Assembly (NCBI RefSeq): GCF_000315915.1
Contig: NC_020185.1
Location: 2,170,001 to 2,234,000, forward strand
DNA length: 64,000 nucleotides
DNA from: Henningerozyma blattae CBS 6284
Taxonomy: Eukaryota; Ascomycota; Saccharomycetes; Saccharomycetales; Saccharomycetaceae
Direction: 5' to 3'
Every line of letters starts with the position of its first letter. The stretch's first letter is position 1. Below, one piece after another: positions 11,678 to 22,165 of the stretch. The notes beneath the pieces were generated by a model, which was given only the letters and a program-made list of their open reading frames with translations, did no database searches and had not been told where the DNA came from. Both the position numbers and the translations under genes were made by a program.

Positions 11678-12580
11678 CTACTGAGGCAAAGAAGGCGACA
11701 AAGGTTCTAGCGCAGCACGTGCCCAGTTAGAGATCGTCTCGGCGCATGTCACTGGTTGTTCTGCGTTAATATAATGGGACCCTTCTATAAGGTTAGTTTG
11801 CAAATTAGGGAATTGTTTGGCCGTGAGCTGAGACACATTGTCTGCATCACGTGAGTACTCTGAGCGGGTACCCAACAGAAGCAATGTTGGGACACGTGTG
11901 GCCAAGTATGGTGGTGAAGTAAATGGCCAGTCAGCCAATGTGCCATCGGTGATAGCGCCGTGCAATGCAGCTAGATCACATTTGCCGCGGACCACCCCTT
12001 TTTGATCCAGCTCTAAATTGTTCATCAAAAAGCCTCGTACAAAGGGATCTGGTACAACTTCTTCAGCCATTACTTGTTGTAATTCACGGCGGTTATTAAA
12101 CTTCCGACCTTCTAAATCAAGCATACCTTGAGAATATTTACCCAATTCTCGCACAGCATTTGTGGTGGTAGCACCCATATCAATACTAACAACACCTCGG
12201 ACCCATTCGGGACACGTGAGTGCAGTCCCCAGAGCGACTTTGCCACCCATTGAATGGCCTACAACAAGACTAGGTTTTTTAATCTTCTCCTCGATGAATC
12301 GTTTTACATCTGTTACCATAGCTTCATAGGTATGAGGCAATTCGTGTTGTGTTTCGCCATGGTTTCGTAGATCAGGTAAATATACGGTTGTGTTCATCAA
12401 TTCATGTAATTTACGTCCCAAAGTACGATTATTTTTCGAATTACCAAAAAGACCATGAAGGATGACAATGGGAGGCGTATTGGATTCTGCTTGATGGTAG
12501 AAACTCGATCTGTTTCTCAAGATGGTATAATTTAAGGGGACACTAGGGTGTTGTTTTAGCAATGTAGATATCGCTTTCAT
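11678..12580 (-). CDS. IMO32: Mitochondrial alpha/beta hydrolase, Imo32 family
   Basis: The 300-residue protein is an alpha/beta-hydrolase of the Imo32/ABHD11 family. The oxyanion motif HGLFGN lies at residues 42-47, the nucleophile elbow is GHSMGG with Ser110, and a late GSHYIN near residue 272 supplies the catalytic His. S. cerevisiae Imo32 is a mitochondrial protein processed by Oct1, of unknown substrate, and is related to the ethanol acetyltransferase Eat1. The N-terminus is short (S. cerevisiae has 342 residues), so the presequence is reduced or an upstream start was missed. IMO32 lies beside GSC2 in S. cerevisiae, and here it lies beside FKS1. I see no long antisense frame equivalent to the nested NAG1 gene. 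It is divergent from ENP2. Confidence 0.85.
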   Translation of the reverse strand: MKAISTLLKQHPSVPLNYTILRNRSSFYHQAESNTPPIVILHGLFGNSKNNRTLGRKLHELMNTTVYLPDLRNHGETQHELPHTYEAMVTDVKRFIEEKIKKPSLVVGHSMGGKVALGTALTCPEWVRGVVSIDMGATTTNAVRELGKYSQGMLDLEGRKFNNRRELQQVMAEEVVPDPFVRGFLMNNLELDQKGVVRGKCDLAALHGAITDGTLADWPFTSPPYLATRVPTLLLLGTRSEYSRDADNVSQLTAKQFPNLQTNLIEGSHYINAEQPVTCAETISNWARAALEPLSPSLPQ

Positions 12581-13142
12581 GATGAGGGAGGGCGGAGGGG
12601 GTGTGAACTGAGAGTATGGTTGTTTTGTATCTGTGTTTTCGTATCTTTATTTATTCACATCTCTTGTATTCAGCTTTTTTGTTTTCTTTCAAAATTGGAT
12701 GTGACTCCGATATTTTCCCGATGTATACATTTGATTTGTACGAATGCATATGAAGGAGGCCTTTCAATAGGTTCAATTGTAATAGATTTAGCTCATTGGT
12801 TTATTTTGGCTTGCTTGTTTTTATTGCTTTTTTTAAAAAAGTCTATTGCATATCGATATTTGTAGAAATACTCACCTCTATTGAAGCTACCCTTTAGACA
12901 TACCTTTTCCATACGCTCTCCCTCCTATTTACTGTCCGCATATTTACTGTCGCTTCGCTTCGCTACAATTTTCCGTCATTCCGAAAATTTTAAATTTCTA
13001 CATTTTTCAAAATTCGATGAGATGAAAATTAAAAAAAAAAAAATAAATTATTATATACATATAAGTTTCATCTCATCGATTCTCAGCGATTCTCATATAT
13101 ACAAAGATAAAAGTACAACAAGAGTAGATCAATCAGATAAAA
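12581..13142. promoter_or_regulatory. Divergent IMO32/ENP2 promoter with inverted PAC pair and RRPE
   Basis: Two PAC elements occur in opposite orientation: CGATGAGATG at 13015-13024 and its reverse complement at 13069-13078. An RRPE-like GAAAATTTT lies at 12983-12991, and an A-tract at 13031-13043. PAC plus RRPE is the signature of yeast ribosome biogenesis genes, which fits ENP2, whose start codon is 64 bp downstream of the second PAC. Confidence 0.75.
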
Positions 13143-14786
13143 ATGGTTCTGAAATCAACCTCTGCTAGTAACATTTCAGTGTACCAAGTCTCTGGGTCCA
13201 ACGTCTCAAGATCCTTACCCGATTGGATTGCCAAAAAACGTAAGAGAGCTTTGAAAAATGATTTGGATTATCAAAATAGAGTAGAATTGGTTCAAGATTT
13301 CGAATTTAGTGAAGCCTCTAATAAGATTAAAGTCTCCAAAGATGGTCAGTTTGCAATGGCCACAGGTACTTATAAGCCACAAATCCATGTTTATGATTTC
13401 GATAATTTATCCATGAAATTTAGTAGACACACAGATTCAGAAAACGTAGATTTCTTAATCCTATCCAATGATTGGACTAAATCCATTCATCTACAAAACG
13501 ATAGATCCATCCAATTCCAAAGCAAAGGTGGGATTCATTATCAAACTCGTATTCCCAAATTTGGTAGAAGTTTGACTTATAATGACGTTAATTGTGATTT
13601 ATATATTGGTGCAGACAGTCAGGAATTGTATAGATTGAATTTGCAACAAGGTAGATTTCTAAACCCTTTTAAACTAGATTCTCAAGGTGTTAATCATGTC
13701 TCAAATTCAGATGTGAATGGTTTAATCGCTGTAGGGATGGAGGAAAATATTATTGAATTTTGGGATCCAAGATCTCGTCAAAGAGTCTCCAAATTGGTTT
13801 TAGAAAATCAATTAGATAATTCATCTTTCCAAGTCACTACTACTTCATTCCGTAAAGATGGGTTAAATTTCGCTTGTGGTACTTCCAACGGTTATTCTTA
13901 TTTGTATGATTTAAGAACTTCAGATCCTTATCAAGTGAAAGATCAAGGTTATGGTTATGATATTAAAAAAATCATTTGGTTAGATGATGTTTCCGTCGAA
14001 AATCAAATCCTGACTTGTGATAAAAGAATTGCCAAGATTTGGGATAGAAATAATGGTAAACCTTATGCATCTATGGAACCAAGTGTGGATATTAATGATA
14101 TTGAACATTTACCAGGTACTGGTATGTTTTTCACAGCAAACGAAGGTATTCCAATGCATACTTATTATATTCCAAATTTGGGTCCATCTCCACGTTGGTG
14201 TTCATTCTTGGATTCCATCACTGAAGAATTGGAAGAAAAACCAAGTGAATCTGTTTACTCAAATTATAGATTTATAACAAGAGATGATGTGAATAAATTG
14301 AATTTGAAACATTTGATTGGTACAAATGTTTTAAGAGCATATATGCATGGGTTCTTCATTAACACTGAATTATACGATAAGGTAGCTTTGATTGCCAATC
14401 CAAATGCTTATAGAGATGAAAGAGAAAGAGAAATTAGACGTAAGATTGAAAAAGAAAGAGAATCAAGAATTAGAACTTCGAATGCTGTTAATAAACCCAA
14501 GATTAAAGTTAATAAGAACTTGGTCACTAAATTATCAGAAAAACGTGGTGATAAAGTTGTGGAAAATGTATTACAAGATGATCGTTTCAAAGAAATGTTC
14601 GAAGATGAAGATTTCCAAATCAATGAAGATGATTATGATTACAAACAATTGAACCCAGTTAAATCTGCAAGAGAAACTGATGAAGGTGCTTCTAAACGTA
14701 TTAGAGCTTTGACTGCTGCTGAAGAATCAGATGAAGAAAGAATCCAATTGAAGGAAAAGAATTCTTCCAAGAAACACGGTATATAT

Positions 14787-14827
<41 letters not shown>

Positions 14828-15239
14828 TAAGGAAGCAGAATTGAGTGAAAAGGATAAGAAAAGACTTGCTAAGCAAAGAGAAGCCGTGGAACGTAGACGT
14901 AAAGAAAGAATTGAAAGTGAAAAATATATGAATAAATTAAAAGCATCTCGTGGTGATTCCAATGATAAACAATTACAAGAAGAAACATTTGGCAAGAAAG
15001 TACGTGAATTAAAGAAAGAGGAATTTGCCAAGAAACAAGATGGAGGTTCCACAGTACACCGTAATCATCGTGGTGAAGCTGAATTAACATTTATACCTAA
15101 AAAGAAGGAATCCACACCTAAAAATATCAGAACCAATACTGAACAAGAAGAAGGAGAAGTTAAAAGGGATAATGGTAGATCAAGACCTCGTTTCAAAGGT
15201 AGAAGAAGTGCTAGTAAAAATACATTCCGTGGGATGTAA
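13143..15239 (+). CDS. ENP2: Enp2/NOL10, 18S rRNA processing factor
   Basis: The 698-residue nucleolar WD40 protein belongs to the small-subunit processome and is needed for 18S rRNA maturation; S. cerevisiae Enp2 has 707 residues. The N-terminal beta-propeller (about residues 40-350) is followed by a conserved segment with VLQDDRFKEMFEDEDF near residue 480 (NUC153-type motif) and a charged, Lys/Arg/Glu-rich coiled tail ending in a basic RRSASK-type stretch. A Ser-Glu dipeptide repeat (about residues 542-552) is encoded by a (GTGAAA)-like hexamer run at 14,790-14,825. The PAC/RRPE promoter supports the assignment. In S. cerevisiae ENP2 is two genes from NAT2, which is also in this window. Confidence 0.93.
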
Positions 15240-16028
15240 TTTGGCATGAAGTTATACTAATAATAATACTTAAAATAATAATAATAATAATAATAATATT
15301 AATAAATTTTTACTTATTCTCTTAAATAATAGACCTTTGTATATTATACATTTATAAACAAAACATTGCATAATTAATTTAACGTGATACATGTACAATT
15401 GTTAGATATTTATTTTATGTTTTAAATTAATGACAACTAAAAGTTTATTGGTATATACAAAATATTAAAAATATTTACCAATATAAACCGATATCACGTG
15501 ATAATAACAAGGCCGGGTAACATTTCAATAACAACTCCTATTTTGATTAGATTTGTCTCCACATCCTAATTCGCAAAATCAAAAACAAATCAATTTTTCG
15601 TTTCTTTTCCTAAATTATTTACGTTCGTTCAAGAGTGAATCCCAGTCCGCTTACAAAAAAAAAACACTGAAGTGGTCTTGTTAAAGAAGTGTGAAGAACC
15701 GTATAGTGAGAGAGCCGACAGGTGAAATTTCAGATTTCAAAAAGTTTATATGTTAAAAATAATTTCATTTGAGAAAAATAAGATATTATACATGTATATA
15801 CAAAATAAAGTTTAAGAAAGATTAACAAAAGTTTAGCAAAGATTAGCAAAGTTTAATTAATAACCAAGATATTCCAAAGTTTTAATTAGATATTCTTTTT
15901 CCAAACGTAAATTTATTTAAACAAGACATTTCATTCTTCCTTAACAGTTTTGGTTATAATTAAAGCTTTGTAACTAGTAAATTTTTTTTTTTTTACATTA
16001 TATATTCTGACAAATATTATAGATTATC
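15240..16028 (+). promoter_or_regulatory. ENP2 3' flank and SEC9 promoter
   Basis: An (AAT)n microsatellite lies at about 15,275-15,300. Further on, a CACGTG (15495-15500) stands 13 bp from CCGGGTAA (15513-15520), a match to the Reb1 general regulatory factor site, followed by poly-A/T tracts up to the SEC9 ATG. The Cbf1-type and Reb1-type pair probably marks the nucleosome-free promoter of SEC9. Confidence 0.6.
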
Positions 16029-18221
16029 ATGGGTTTAAGAAAATTTTTAAAAATGCAACCTCCCAAGGAGGATACTTATAGTGAAAACCAATTTAATTTA
16101 AATGAATTAGGTATCTCAACTAAATCAAGCAAACAAAAAAGGGAGAAATTTGCAGCATATGGTGCTTACGCAAGAGATCATACTCAAGATAAATTTTATG
16201 CCCCTGCAGGTTACGAAGTATATGCAAGACCTCAGGATTTAAATGCAGAAGAAGAGGAGGAATTTGAAGATGAAGAAACTAGTGAACGTAAAAAAAAGAA
16301 TCGATTATTTAAAAGAAATAAAAACAAGACCAATGGGAATACAAATACTAATATGAATACAAATGCACCTGCAACTACAAACACGAAGACAAATGGGACA
16401 AACCCATATGACCAATCACAAAATGATCCATATTCTATTGGTGGGGGTAATTCAAATAATGATCCATATAGTAATGATGATCCATACAGTACCGGCAATA
16501 ATTCTGGATTTTATGATTCTCATCCTACTGCTAAAAACTATGGATTACCACCAAGTGCTATGGAATCTAAGGGTAACCCATATATCAACAATAACATATC
16601 AGATTATAATGGTGATTATAATAGGAGCAGAGATTTTGAATCTTCTTCATATAATGGGTATAATAATCGTGAAAGTTCTTTAGACCCACAATATGGGGGG
16701 AGTTCCAATGCCAATAAAAACCCTTATGGGGGGAGTTCTAGTATGGATAGTCCGTACTCTGGACTTGGAATGGGCAAATCAGAAAATAGTCTATATTCTG
16801 GCCTTGGTATGGGCAAATCAGAGAGTAGTCCATATTCCAAAGTTGGCATGAATAATACTAATAGTAACTCAAGAACTAATGTTCAATCGAGGCCTGTTAC
16901 TAGTAATGGATCTAATGATAGTAATCCATATAATCTTGCATCAGATACTCACGATACATATGATCGACCAAATCGTATTAGTGGATTGAAACAACCTAAT
17001 ATTGATGCTGGAGCATCAAATCCATATAGTAGAAGAAGAGGAGTTAAACCTAACAAGGCTCCATCGATGTATTCATTAGATTTAAACCGTAGTCCATTGG
17101 ACGACGCACAAAGTACAAGTGGCAATATATCGTCTTTGCTATATGCTAATAAAGAAGGAAGTAAAGAATTTGATTTTGAATTGGCTGAAGAAGAACAGCG
17201 AAACCAAGAAGAAGAGTATGATGATGACGATGATGGAATTAGAGGATATGGTACTTCAGGAAATCAAATGCAATTAGAACAATTGGAGAAAAGTAAAACT
17301 GAAGTGATGAATGATGTTGCCATTGATGAAGATTTGAACGCCACAATTGAAGAGAATGTCACTAGTTCGTATAATGATAACAATGGGTATGGTAATAGTT
17401 ATAACACACAGCTTGAAGAAGAAGAAGTGCTACAAGATTCGTATGGGTATGGCAACCACCTGCAACAGCAGAAAGGATACAAGACGTTCGATGAATTACA
17501 GCAAGAAGAACAAGAACGTGAACAACAAGAAGAGGAAGAAGAAGTGAATGAGATTAAGAAAGAAATTAAATTTTTAAAACAAAGTTCTGTGGCATCGACG
17601 AGAAATACATTAAGAATGGCTAAAGAAGCTGAAATGTCAGGGATGAACACTTTGGGCCTATTAGGGCATCAAAGTGAAAAATTACACAACATTGAAACTA
17701 ATTTGAATTTAATGAAAGCACAAAACGTGGTGGCAGATGATAGTGTTTCGCAATTGAAGAAATTAAATCGAGGATTATTAGCTATCCATGTATCAAATCC
17801 GTTCAATTCCAAGACTAGAGCTCGTGAGAAAGAAGATAAGATTAAACAACGTAAGATGGAAGAACAATTAATGCGTGAGAATGCAAACCAAGATTTGAAC
17901 ACTTCTACAAAGAGAATTGAAGATGCAATGAATGGTACTGATATGAATACGTTACAAGGGCAATATCATCGTAAACAAGTCTTGGAAAGAAACAAGAAAT
18001 TCTTGTTTGAAGCAGATGAAGAGGATGAAGAAGCTGAATTGGAAATGGATAGAAATTTAACCGCTACAAACCAAATTGTAGGTCGGTTAAAGAAACAAGC
18101 CATGGCTATGAGTTCGGAAGTGGATTCTCAAGACAAGAGATTGCGTAATATCGAGGAGGATACTGACAATTTGGATATCAAGATCCATATGAACACTGTA
18201 AGATTGGCTGATATTCGATAG
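16029..18221 (+). CDS. SEC9: Sec9, SNAP-25-type t-SNARE
   Basis: This 730-residue protein is the plasma-membrane Qb/Qc SNARE that pairs with Sso1/2 and Snc1/2 to fuse secretory vesicles. The start MGLRKFLKMQPP and the block REKFAAYGAYARD match the Sec9 family. A long low-complexity middle (about residues 100-380, rich in Asn, Ser, Tyr, Gly and Pro, with repeated DPYS and SGLGMGKSE units) precedes the two SNARE helices: about residues 500-580, containing SSVASTRNTLRMA, and about residues 665-728, ending NTVRLADIR. There is no membrane anchor or Cys cluster, as in yeast Sec9. It is longer than the S. cerevisiae protein (651) because the N-terminal half is expanded. The long N-terminal extension argues against the sporulation paralogue Spo20. 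Convergent with MIG1. Confidence 0.96.
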   Translation: MGLRKFLKMQPPKEDTYSENQFNLNELGISTKSSKQKREKFAAYGAYARDHTQDKFYAPAGYEVYARPQDLNAEEEEEFEDEETSERKKKNRLFKRNKNKTNGNTNTNMNTNAPATTNTKTNGTNPYDQSQNDPYSIGGGNSNNDPYSNDDPYSTGNNSGFYDSHPTAKNYGLPPSAMESKGNPYINNNISDYNGDYNRSRDFESSSYNGYNNRESSLDPQYGGSSNANKNPYGGSSSMDSPYSGLGMGKSENSLYSGLGMGKSESSPYSKVGMNNTNSNSRTNVQSRPVTSNGSNDSNPYNLASDTHDTYDRPNRISGLKQPNIDAGASNPYSRRRGVKPNKAPSMYSLDLNRSPLDDAQSTSGNISSLLYANKEGSKEFDFELAEEEQRNQEEEYDDDDDGIRGYGTSGNQMQLEQLEKSKTEVMNDVAIDEDLNATIEENVTSSYNDNNGYGNSYNTQLEEEEVLQDSYGYGNHLQQQKGYKTFDELQQEEQEREQQEEEEEVNEIKKEIKFLKQSSVASTRNTLRMAKEAEMSGMNTLGLLGHQSEKLHNIETNLNLMKAQNVVADDSVSQLKKLNRGLLAIHVSNPFNSKTRAREKEDKIKQRKMEEQLMRENANQDLNTSTKRIEDAMNGTDMNTLQGQYHRKQVLERNKKFLFEADEEDEEAELEMDRNLTATNQIVGRLKKQAMAMSSEVDSQDKRLRNIEEDTDNLDIKIHMNTVRLADIR

Positions 18222-18407
18222 AGAGTATTTATAATATGCAGGGCGTGTGGTGTATGGTGTATATACGTATATGTATGTATAAACGATTAAATACTGAAAG
18301 CCAAAGGGAAAGGGAAGGGCAAAGGAATAAGAATATATAGAGGCATATGTGTAGGTGCAAGCGACAGCACAGGCACAGGCGCAAGCACAAGCACAAGCAC
18401 AAATATG

Positions 18408-19427
18408 TCAATCGGTAGGAAATTGCAATTGCAAACTTCTAATAGGAGGCAACGGCGAATTATCTTGGCAAGCGATAATATCTGACGAGATTGGATCGTT
18501 TTGTTTCTGCTGTTGCTGTACTACTAATAACCTTGTGCTTAATTCATTGGTGAAATGATCCGATGATGCATTATTTGTGGTGTTGGCGTTATTGTTATTT
18601 GCGGTATTGGTGATTGTATTGGTATTGATATTGAGGCCAGCGGTTGCTGTTCTTGTTTCTAATATTCTTACTGGCGTGGTTCCCGAATTTTTCCTTGAAT
18701 GAGTTTGCGGATCTTTGAGACCCAAAGTTTCGTCGTCACTGAAATCTGGGTCTGATATGTTATGTGTGATGGAAGTGAATAATGGTTGTTGAGTAGATTT
18801 GTTTATCAAATCGGAAAGACTTAGTGCTGAGGATTGTCTTTTCATTCTTGACAAAGAGGATGATGATAGAGAGTTTGATGATTTTGTAATGGAGAATGCT
18901 GTGTGGGACGATAGATCTGTCAGAGATCTTGGTCTTGGCAGGATGATTTTCGTAGAGGACGAATTGGAAGGAGGTTCTGGGGTATCGATAAACATAGAAG
19001 ATGTGGCTTGCAAAGGGGAGGAAATTGTTTGCAAAGGTGTCATCAATTGTAGCGACGACAGAGCATTGAGACGTATACGTGAAGAGGATTCAAAAATCGG
19101 TGATTGTAATGGGGTTTGCTGAATGGGGGTATCCGTATCAGATTGTGCTGGAGGAGGAGCCACAATTTTTTTCTTACGACCTCTTTTACCTCGTGGGTTT
19201 GGGTTTGTATGGATTCTCTTATGTCTTGTCAATTCATCAGACCTACTGAATTTCTTGGTACATCCTGGGAAATCACAAGAATGTGGCTTTTCACCAGTAT
19301 GAGTCCTTATATGTCTTGTTTGATGTTCCAAACGATGGAACGCTCTATTACAAACAGGACATACATGAGGTCTAGGAGCTTCATTAGGAGATGATGAACT
19401 TTTTTTCTTATCTTTCTTCGATGATTG

Positions 19428-19458
<31 letters not shown>

Positions 19459-19580
19459 ATTGTTGTGGTGGTGGTTGGTACTGCTGTTGCTCCCGTTGAT
19501 GATAACGACGGTGATTGTAATGGTTGTAGTTCAGACTGAAGTTCTTCAGGAACAGGAAGTTGTTGATGGGACAAAGTCAT
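18408..19580 (-). CDS. MIG1: Mig1, C2H2 glucose repressor
   Basis: The protein from the first ATG has 390 residues. Two C2H2 zinc fingers (about residues 74-95 and 102-125) are followed by the basic GKRGRKKK segment. Conserved C-terminal blocks [23 protein letters not shown] and SALSLSDLI, typical of Mig1 and containing Snf1-regulated and repressor regions, separate it from Mig2/Mig3. Mig1 represses glucose-repressed genes through SYGGGG sites and Cyc8-Tup1, and leaves the nucleus when Snf1 phosphorylates it. A poly-Thr run (about residues 36-51) is encoded by a GTT microsatellite at 19,430-19,460. The frame stays open to 19733 but without an ATG, so I start at 19580. Confidence 0.93.
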
Positions 19581-19859
19581 GTATGGTTGTGGGTCTTCTA
19601 TAAATAGACATATGTGTGTTATATACGAGGTTATGTAATTGTGTGCACGAGTGCATAGAAGGAGTGTGGTGGACAGGTTATAGGATATTAAATAGACGAG
19701 ATCTGGACCCTTAGTCGGGCGAACAACGAGCAATTGCCGGGGAGAGCAAACTGGCTGGCCGAGCGAGATGGAAAAGAAAGTGAAAGAGATAGGGTCACGT
19801 GGACATGGTAGTTATTTATTTATTTATCAAGTTCGATCGTTTGTTGGTTGGTTAGTCAG

Positions 19860-20348
19860 TTATACTGGCACGTGAAGGCCCAGACGACACAGAACACGTG
19901 CTGCACGCGGTGTGATGGCAGCAGTCAATGGCAGACGAGCCACGATGAGAGCCTTGTGGAGAGCATAAGCCATTAACAGCTGGCCCAATAGTGGTCCTTC
20001 ATTCCAGGATCTAGTAGTCATCTCATTAGCATTTTCATTAGCCACATGTTGTTCCAAGCGAGCATGTAACGCATCTTCATCAGATTCGCCACGACCTATT
20101 AGTAATTTGGCCTTGTTTAGTAGTAATGCAGTACGTACTTCACCTAGTTGACGAACAGCCATAAAACATAGCGGGAGATCTAGAATACATAACCCGGCAT
20201 AGACTACAATGGCAGCTTTACCATAACGTTGAGTAAGAGCTTTGATACCCGAGACTTTGGCAGAAGCCTTGGTTGAAGCGCGAGGCGAGGGCATAGGAAT
20301 ATGTGGGGCTGTGGAGGAGGCCCGACGGAATACGAGACGGGAGAACAT
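19860..20348 (-). CDS. NAT2: DUF1279 (FAM210-like) mitochondrial membrane protein, Nat2-like
   Basis: This small protein (162 residues) begins with a positively charged, Ser/Ala-rich stretch typical of a mitochondrial presequence. A DUF1279 domain follows: RYGKAAIVVYAGLCILDLPLCF (first membrane segment, about residues 42-63) and a second hydrophobic segment near residues 123-143 with the family signature YALHKALIVARLPLTAAITP. It lies next to RPL24, as NAT2 (YGR147C) does in S. cerevisiae, which is the main reason for the name. S. cerevisiae Nat2 is longer (288); a second DUF1279 protein, YNR040W, exists there, so the name is moderately sure. The N-acetyltransferase role once given to Nat2 is not supported by any motif here. 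Confidence 0.7.
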   Translation of the reverse strand: MFSRLVFRRASSTAPHIPMPSPRASTKASAKVSGIKALTQRYGKAAIVVYAGLCILDLPLCFMAVRQLGEVRTALLLNKAKLLIGRGESDEDALHARLEQHVANENANEMTTRSWNEGPLLGQLLMAYALHKALIVARLPLTAAITPRAARVLCRLGLHVPV

Positions 20349-20650
20349 CTATAGGATTTCGATAGTGTGTTTATACGTTCTTGCTCTTACCCTTGTTCTT
20401 GTTCTTGCCCCTGCCCCTGCCCCTGCCCCTGTTTATTCGCCCCAAGTTTACTCACCCTTTATAGCTCTCGCCTATGCTCAAACACGCCACGCTCAAACAC
20501 GCTCGCTTACGTATATCATCAGCCTTGCGGCCATACGTAAGCCATACGCTAAGCCAACTATGTAAGCGCGGCATGCGCAACTTCGTAATAGTAAAGAAAT
20601 TTATTTATTATTATTGTGCTACAAAATATACAGTCGTACATAAACATCAC
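20349..20650 (-). promoter_or_regulatory. NAT2-like promoter with four tandem CCCCTG units
   Basis: Four perfect CCCCTG hexamers run from 20408 to 20431, giving four overlapping stress-response-element cores (CCCCT, bound by Msn2/Msn4 in yeast), about 60-85 bp upstream of the ATG. Tandem CACGCYCAAA-like units follow at about 20,480-20,510. The part near 20,590-20,650 is the RPL24 3' flank. Confidence 0.55.
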
Positions 20651-21118
20651 TTAACGGGAGGTAGCAGCAACCTTTTGGAAAGCACCCTTGGCTTGTTGCT
20701 TGGAAACCTTGGATTGAGTAGAACCGCCCAACTTGGCCTTTTCAGTCTTTCTGGCAGCCTTGGCAGCCTTCTTCTTTTCCTTGTCAGCCTTGGCCTTGGA
20801 TTCTCTTTGAGCCTTTCTAACTTCTGGCTTCAAAGCTCTTCTTTCTTTGATCAATTCCAAAGAAGCACCAACAATAGCTCTTTGAGCCTTGACAGTCTTT
20901 CTGGTTCTCTTCTTAGAGACTTCTTCAGTAATACCTTTCTTGTGGTGTCTTCTGTACAAAACAGTCCAAGCAATCTTTCTTGGGTTCTTTCTTTGGTGGA
21001 ACAAAGAAGCAGACTTGGAGTTTTGGAATCTGAAGATCTTGGAGTCTCCTCTAACGAATAGAGTACCTCTACCTGGGTAGATCTTAGAACCGGAAAAGGA
21101 ATCAATTTCAACCTTCAT
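20651..21118 (-). CDS. RPL24: 60S ribosomal protein eL24
   Basis: The 155-residue protein is eL24, on the 60S face that bridges to the 40S subunit. It starts [10 protein letters not shown] and has the block [15 protein letters not shown], the L24e zinc-binding-like fold without its Cys residues as in fungi, and a long basic Lys/Ala-rich C-terminal helix. Length equals S. cerevisiae Rpl24. Codon choice is strongly biased (TTG Leu, AGA Arg, GGT Gly), as in highly expressed yeast genes. No intron is needed. S. cerevisiae has two copies (RPL24A beside SCW11 and CWH41; RPL24B beside NAT2); this locus joins both contexts, so A or B cannot be assigned. Confidence 0.95.
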   Translation of the reverse strand: MKVEIDSFSGSKIYPGRGTLFVRGDSKIFRFQNSKSASLFHQRKNPRKIAWTVLYRRHHKKGITEEVSKKRTRKTVKAQRAIVGASLELIKERRALKPEVRKAQRESKAKADKEKKKAAKAARKTEKAKLGGSTQSKVSKQQAKGAFQKVAATSR

Positions 21119-22006
21119 GTCTGTCGCAATACGCTATCGGTTAGTAATTCGTTTGAATAAAAACAAAAAAATCTTGATTTTTAAATGTATATTACCATAC
21201 CTATTAAATATTTCGCTTACTTTTCTTTAATAACTAATTGTATTGATTATAGAATTTCATTATTTTCATCGGGCATGCCACACCGCCATACATAATTTTC
21301 ACGTTTGCCCTTCGCCTTTGCCCTCCCCCTAGTACTTTCGCTTCTCGTCCTCCTCCTCGTCCTCCTCCTCGTCCTCCTCGGGCTCTCTCCTCCTGTCCTC
21401 CTCCTAGCTCGCCTCGTCTTGTTTTTTTGCGTCGTCCTTGAAAATTTCAAGAAAAGTTATTGCTCCCCGGTGCACGGATGCAGCAGACTGCTCGGACTTG
21501 GAAAACTCCGATACAAAATTACTTGTCACAGTTGAATTGATATTTATGTATGTATAAACATGTATACAACGCTTGATTAAATTTTGATGAAACATTTCGT
21601 GGAACAGTATTGACTCAATGTAACAGGTGATGGGTATGACTTAATCAAGAACAGAAATCTGTTTGCTGGTTGCCCAATGACTCACATTTACAAATAGAGA
21701 AAACAGAAAAAAATAAAAGCATTTAACATATGCATCTTTCCAATATGCTTTGATGAAAAAAGCAAAAAGAAGGTGCATTCAATAGTAAACGGTTGAATCT
21801 ATTACAGTTAGAATAATAGATATTCTAAATTGTAGCTACGTATTATATTTTTAGACTTAGATAAACGTTTGATAAAATTTTTTGAGATTCACAATATAAT
21901 TATTTGCTTGGGTACAACAGAGAGATTGATATCCCCTACTAAGACGTCTGAAACAAATTCGCGTGGTCACGTGGTCACTATGGATCACAGCAAGAAAAAT
22001 AAATTT
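21119..22006. other. Intergenic: RPL24 promoter and C/T-rich repeat
   Basis: A Rap1-like ACACCGCCATACAT (21280-21293) lies about 165 bp upstream of RPL24; it carries two extra bases relative to the usual ribosomal-protein Rap1 site, so the call is weak. A strand-biased TCCTCCTCG repeat runs at about 21,345-21,415; it creates open frames that are pure low complexity and that I do not accept. The rest is AT-rich and empty. Confidence 0.45.
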
Positions 22007-22080
22007 TGATTTCGCCCAGGATCGAACTGGGGACGTTCTGCGTGTTAAGCAGATGCCATAACCAACTAGACCACGAAACC
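22007..22080 (-). tRNA. tRNA-Val (anticodon AAC)
   Basis: The 74-nt gene reads GGTTTCGTGGTCTAGTTGGT at its 5' end and folds into a full cloverleaf with anticodon loop TTAACAC on stem TCTGC/GCAGA and T arm CCCAG/CTGGG. It is almost identical to the S. cerevisiae tRNA-Val(AAC). It is transcribed on the minus strand, three nucleotides downstream of the next tRNA gene. Confidence 0.97.
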
Positions 22081-22083
22081 AAA

Positions 22084-22165
22084 CGACAACTACAGGATTC
22101 GAACCTGTGCGGACAGAGCCCAAGAGATTTCTAATCTATCGCCTTAACCACTCGGCCAAGTTGCC
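22084..22165 (-). tRNA. tRNA-Ser (anticodon AGA)
   Basis: The 82-nt class II tRNA has a long variable arm (TGGGCTCTGTCCGCA), acceptor GGCAACT/AGTTGTC, anticodon loop TTAGAAA and T loop TTCGAAT. Compared with S. cerevisiae tRNA-Ser(AGA) the anticodon stem has two changes, leaving one U28-C42 mismatch in ATAGA/TCTCT. Only three bases separate it from tRNA-Val, in the same direction, so the two may share Pol III recruitment. Confidence 0.95.

Noticed and set aside
12960..13000. ATTCCGAAAATTTT as a CDEIII core
   Set aside because: No CDEI partner, and the sequence is explained as an RRPE in the ENP2 promoter.
19581..19733. N-terminal extension of MIG1
   Set aside because: The frame is open but has no ATG; the added peptide is hydrophobic and unlike any Mig1 start.
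21247..21535. Open frames through the TCCTCC repeat near RPL24
   Set aside because: Pure low complexity (Arg/Gly- or Leu-rich) generated by the microsatellite.
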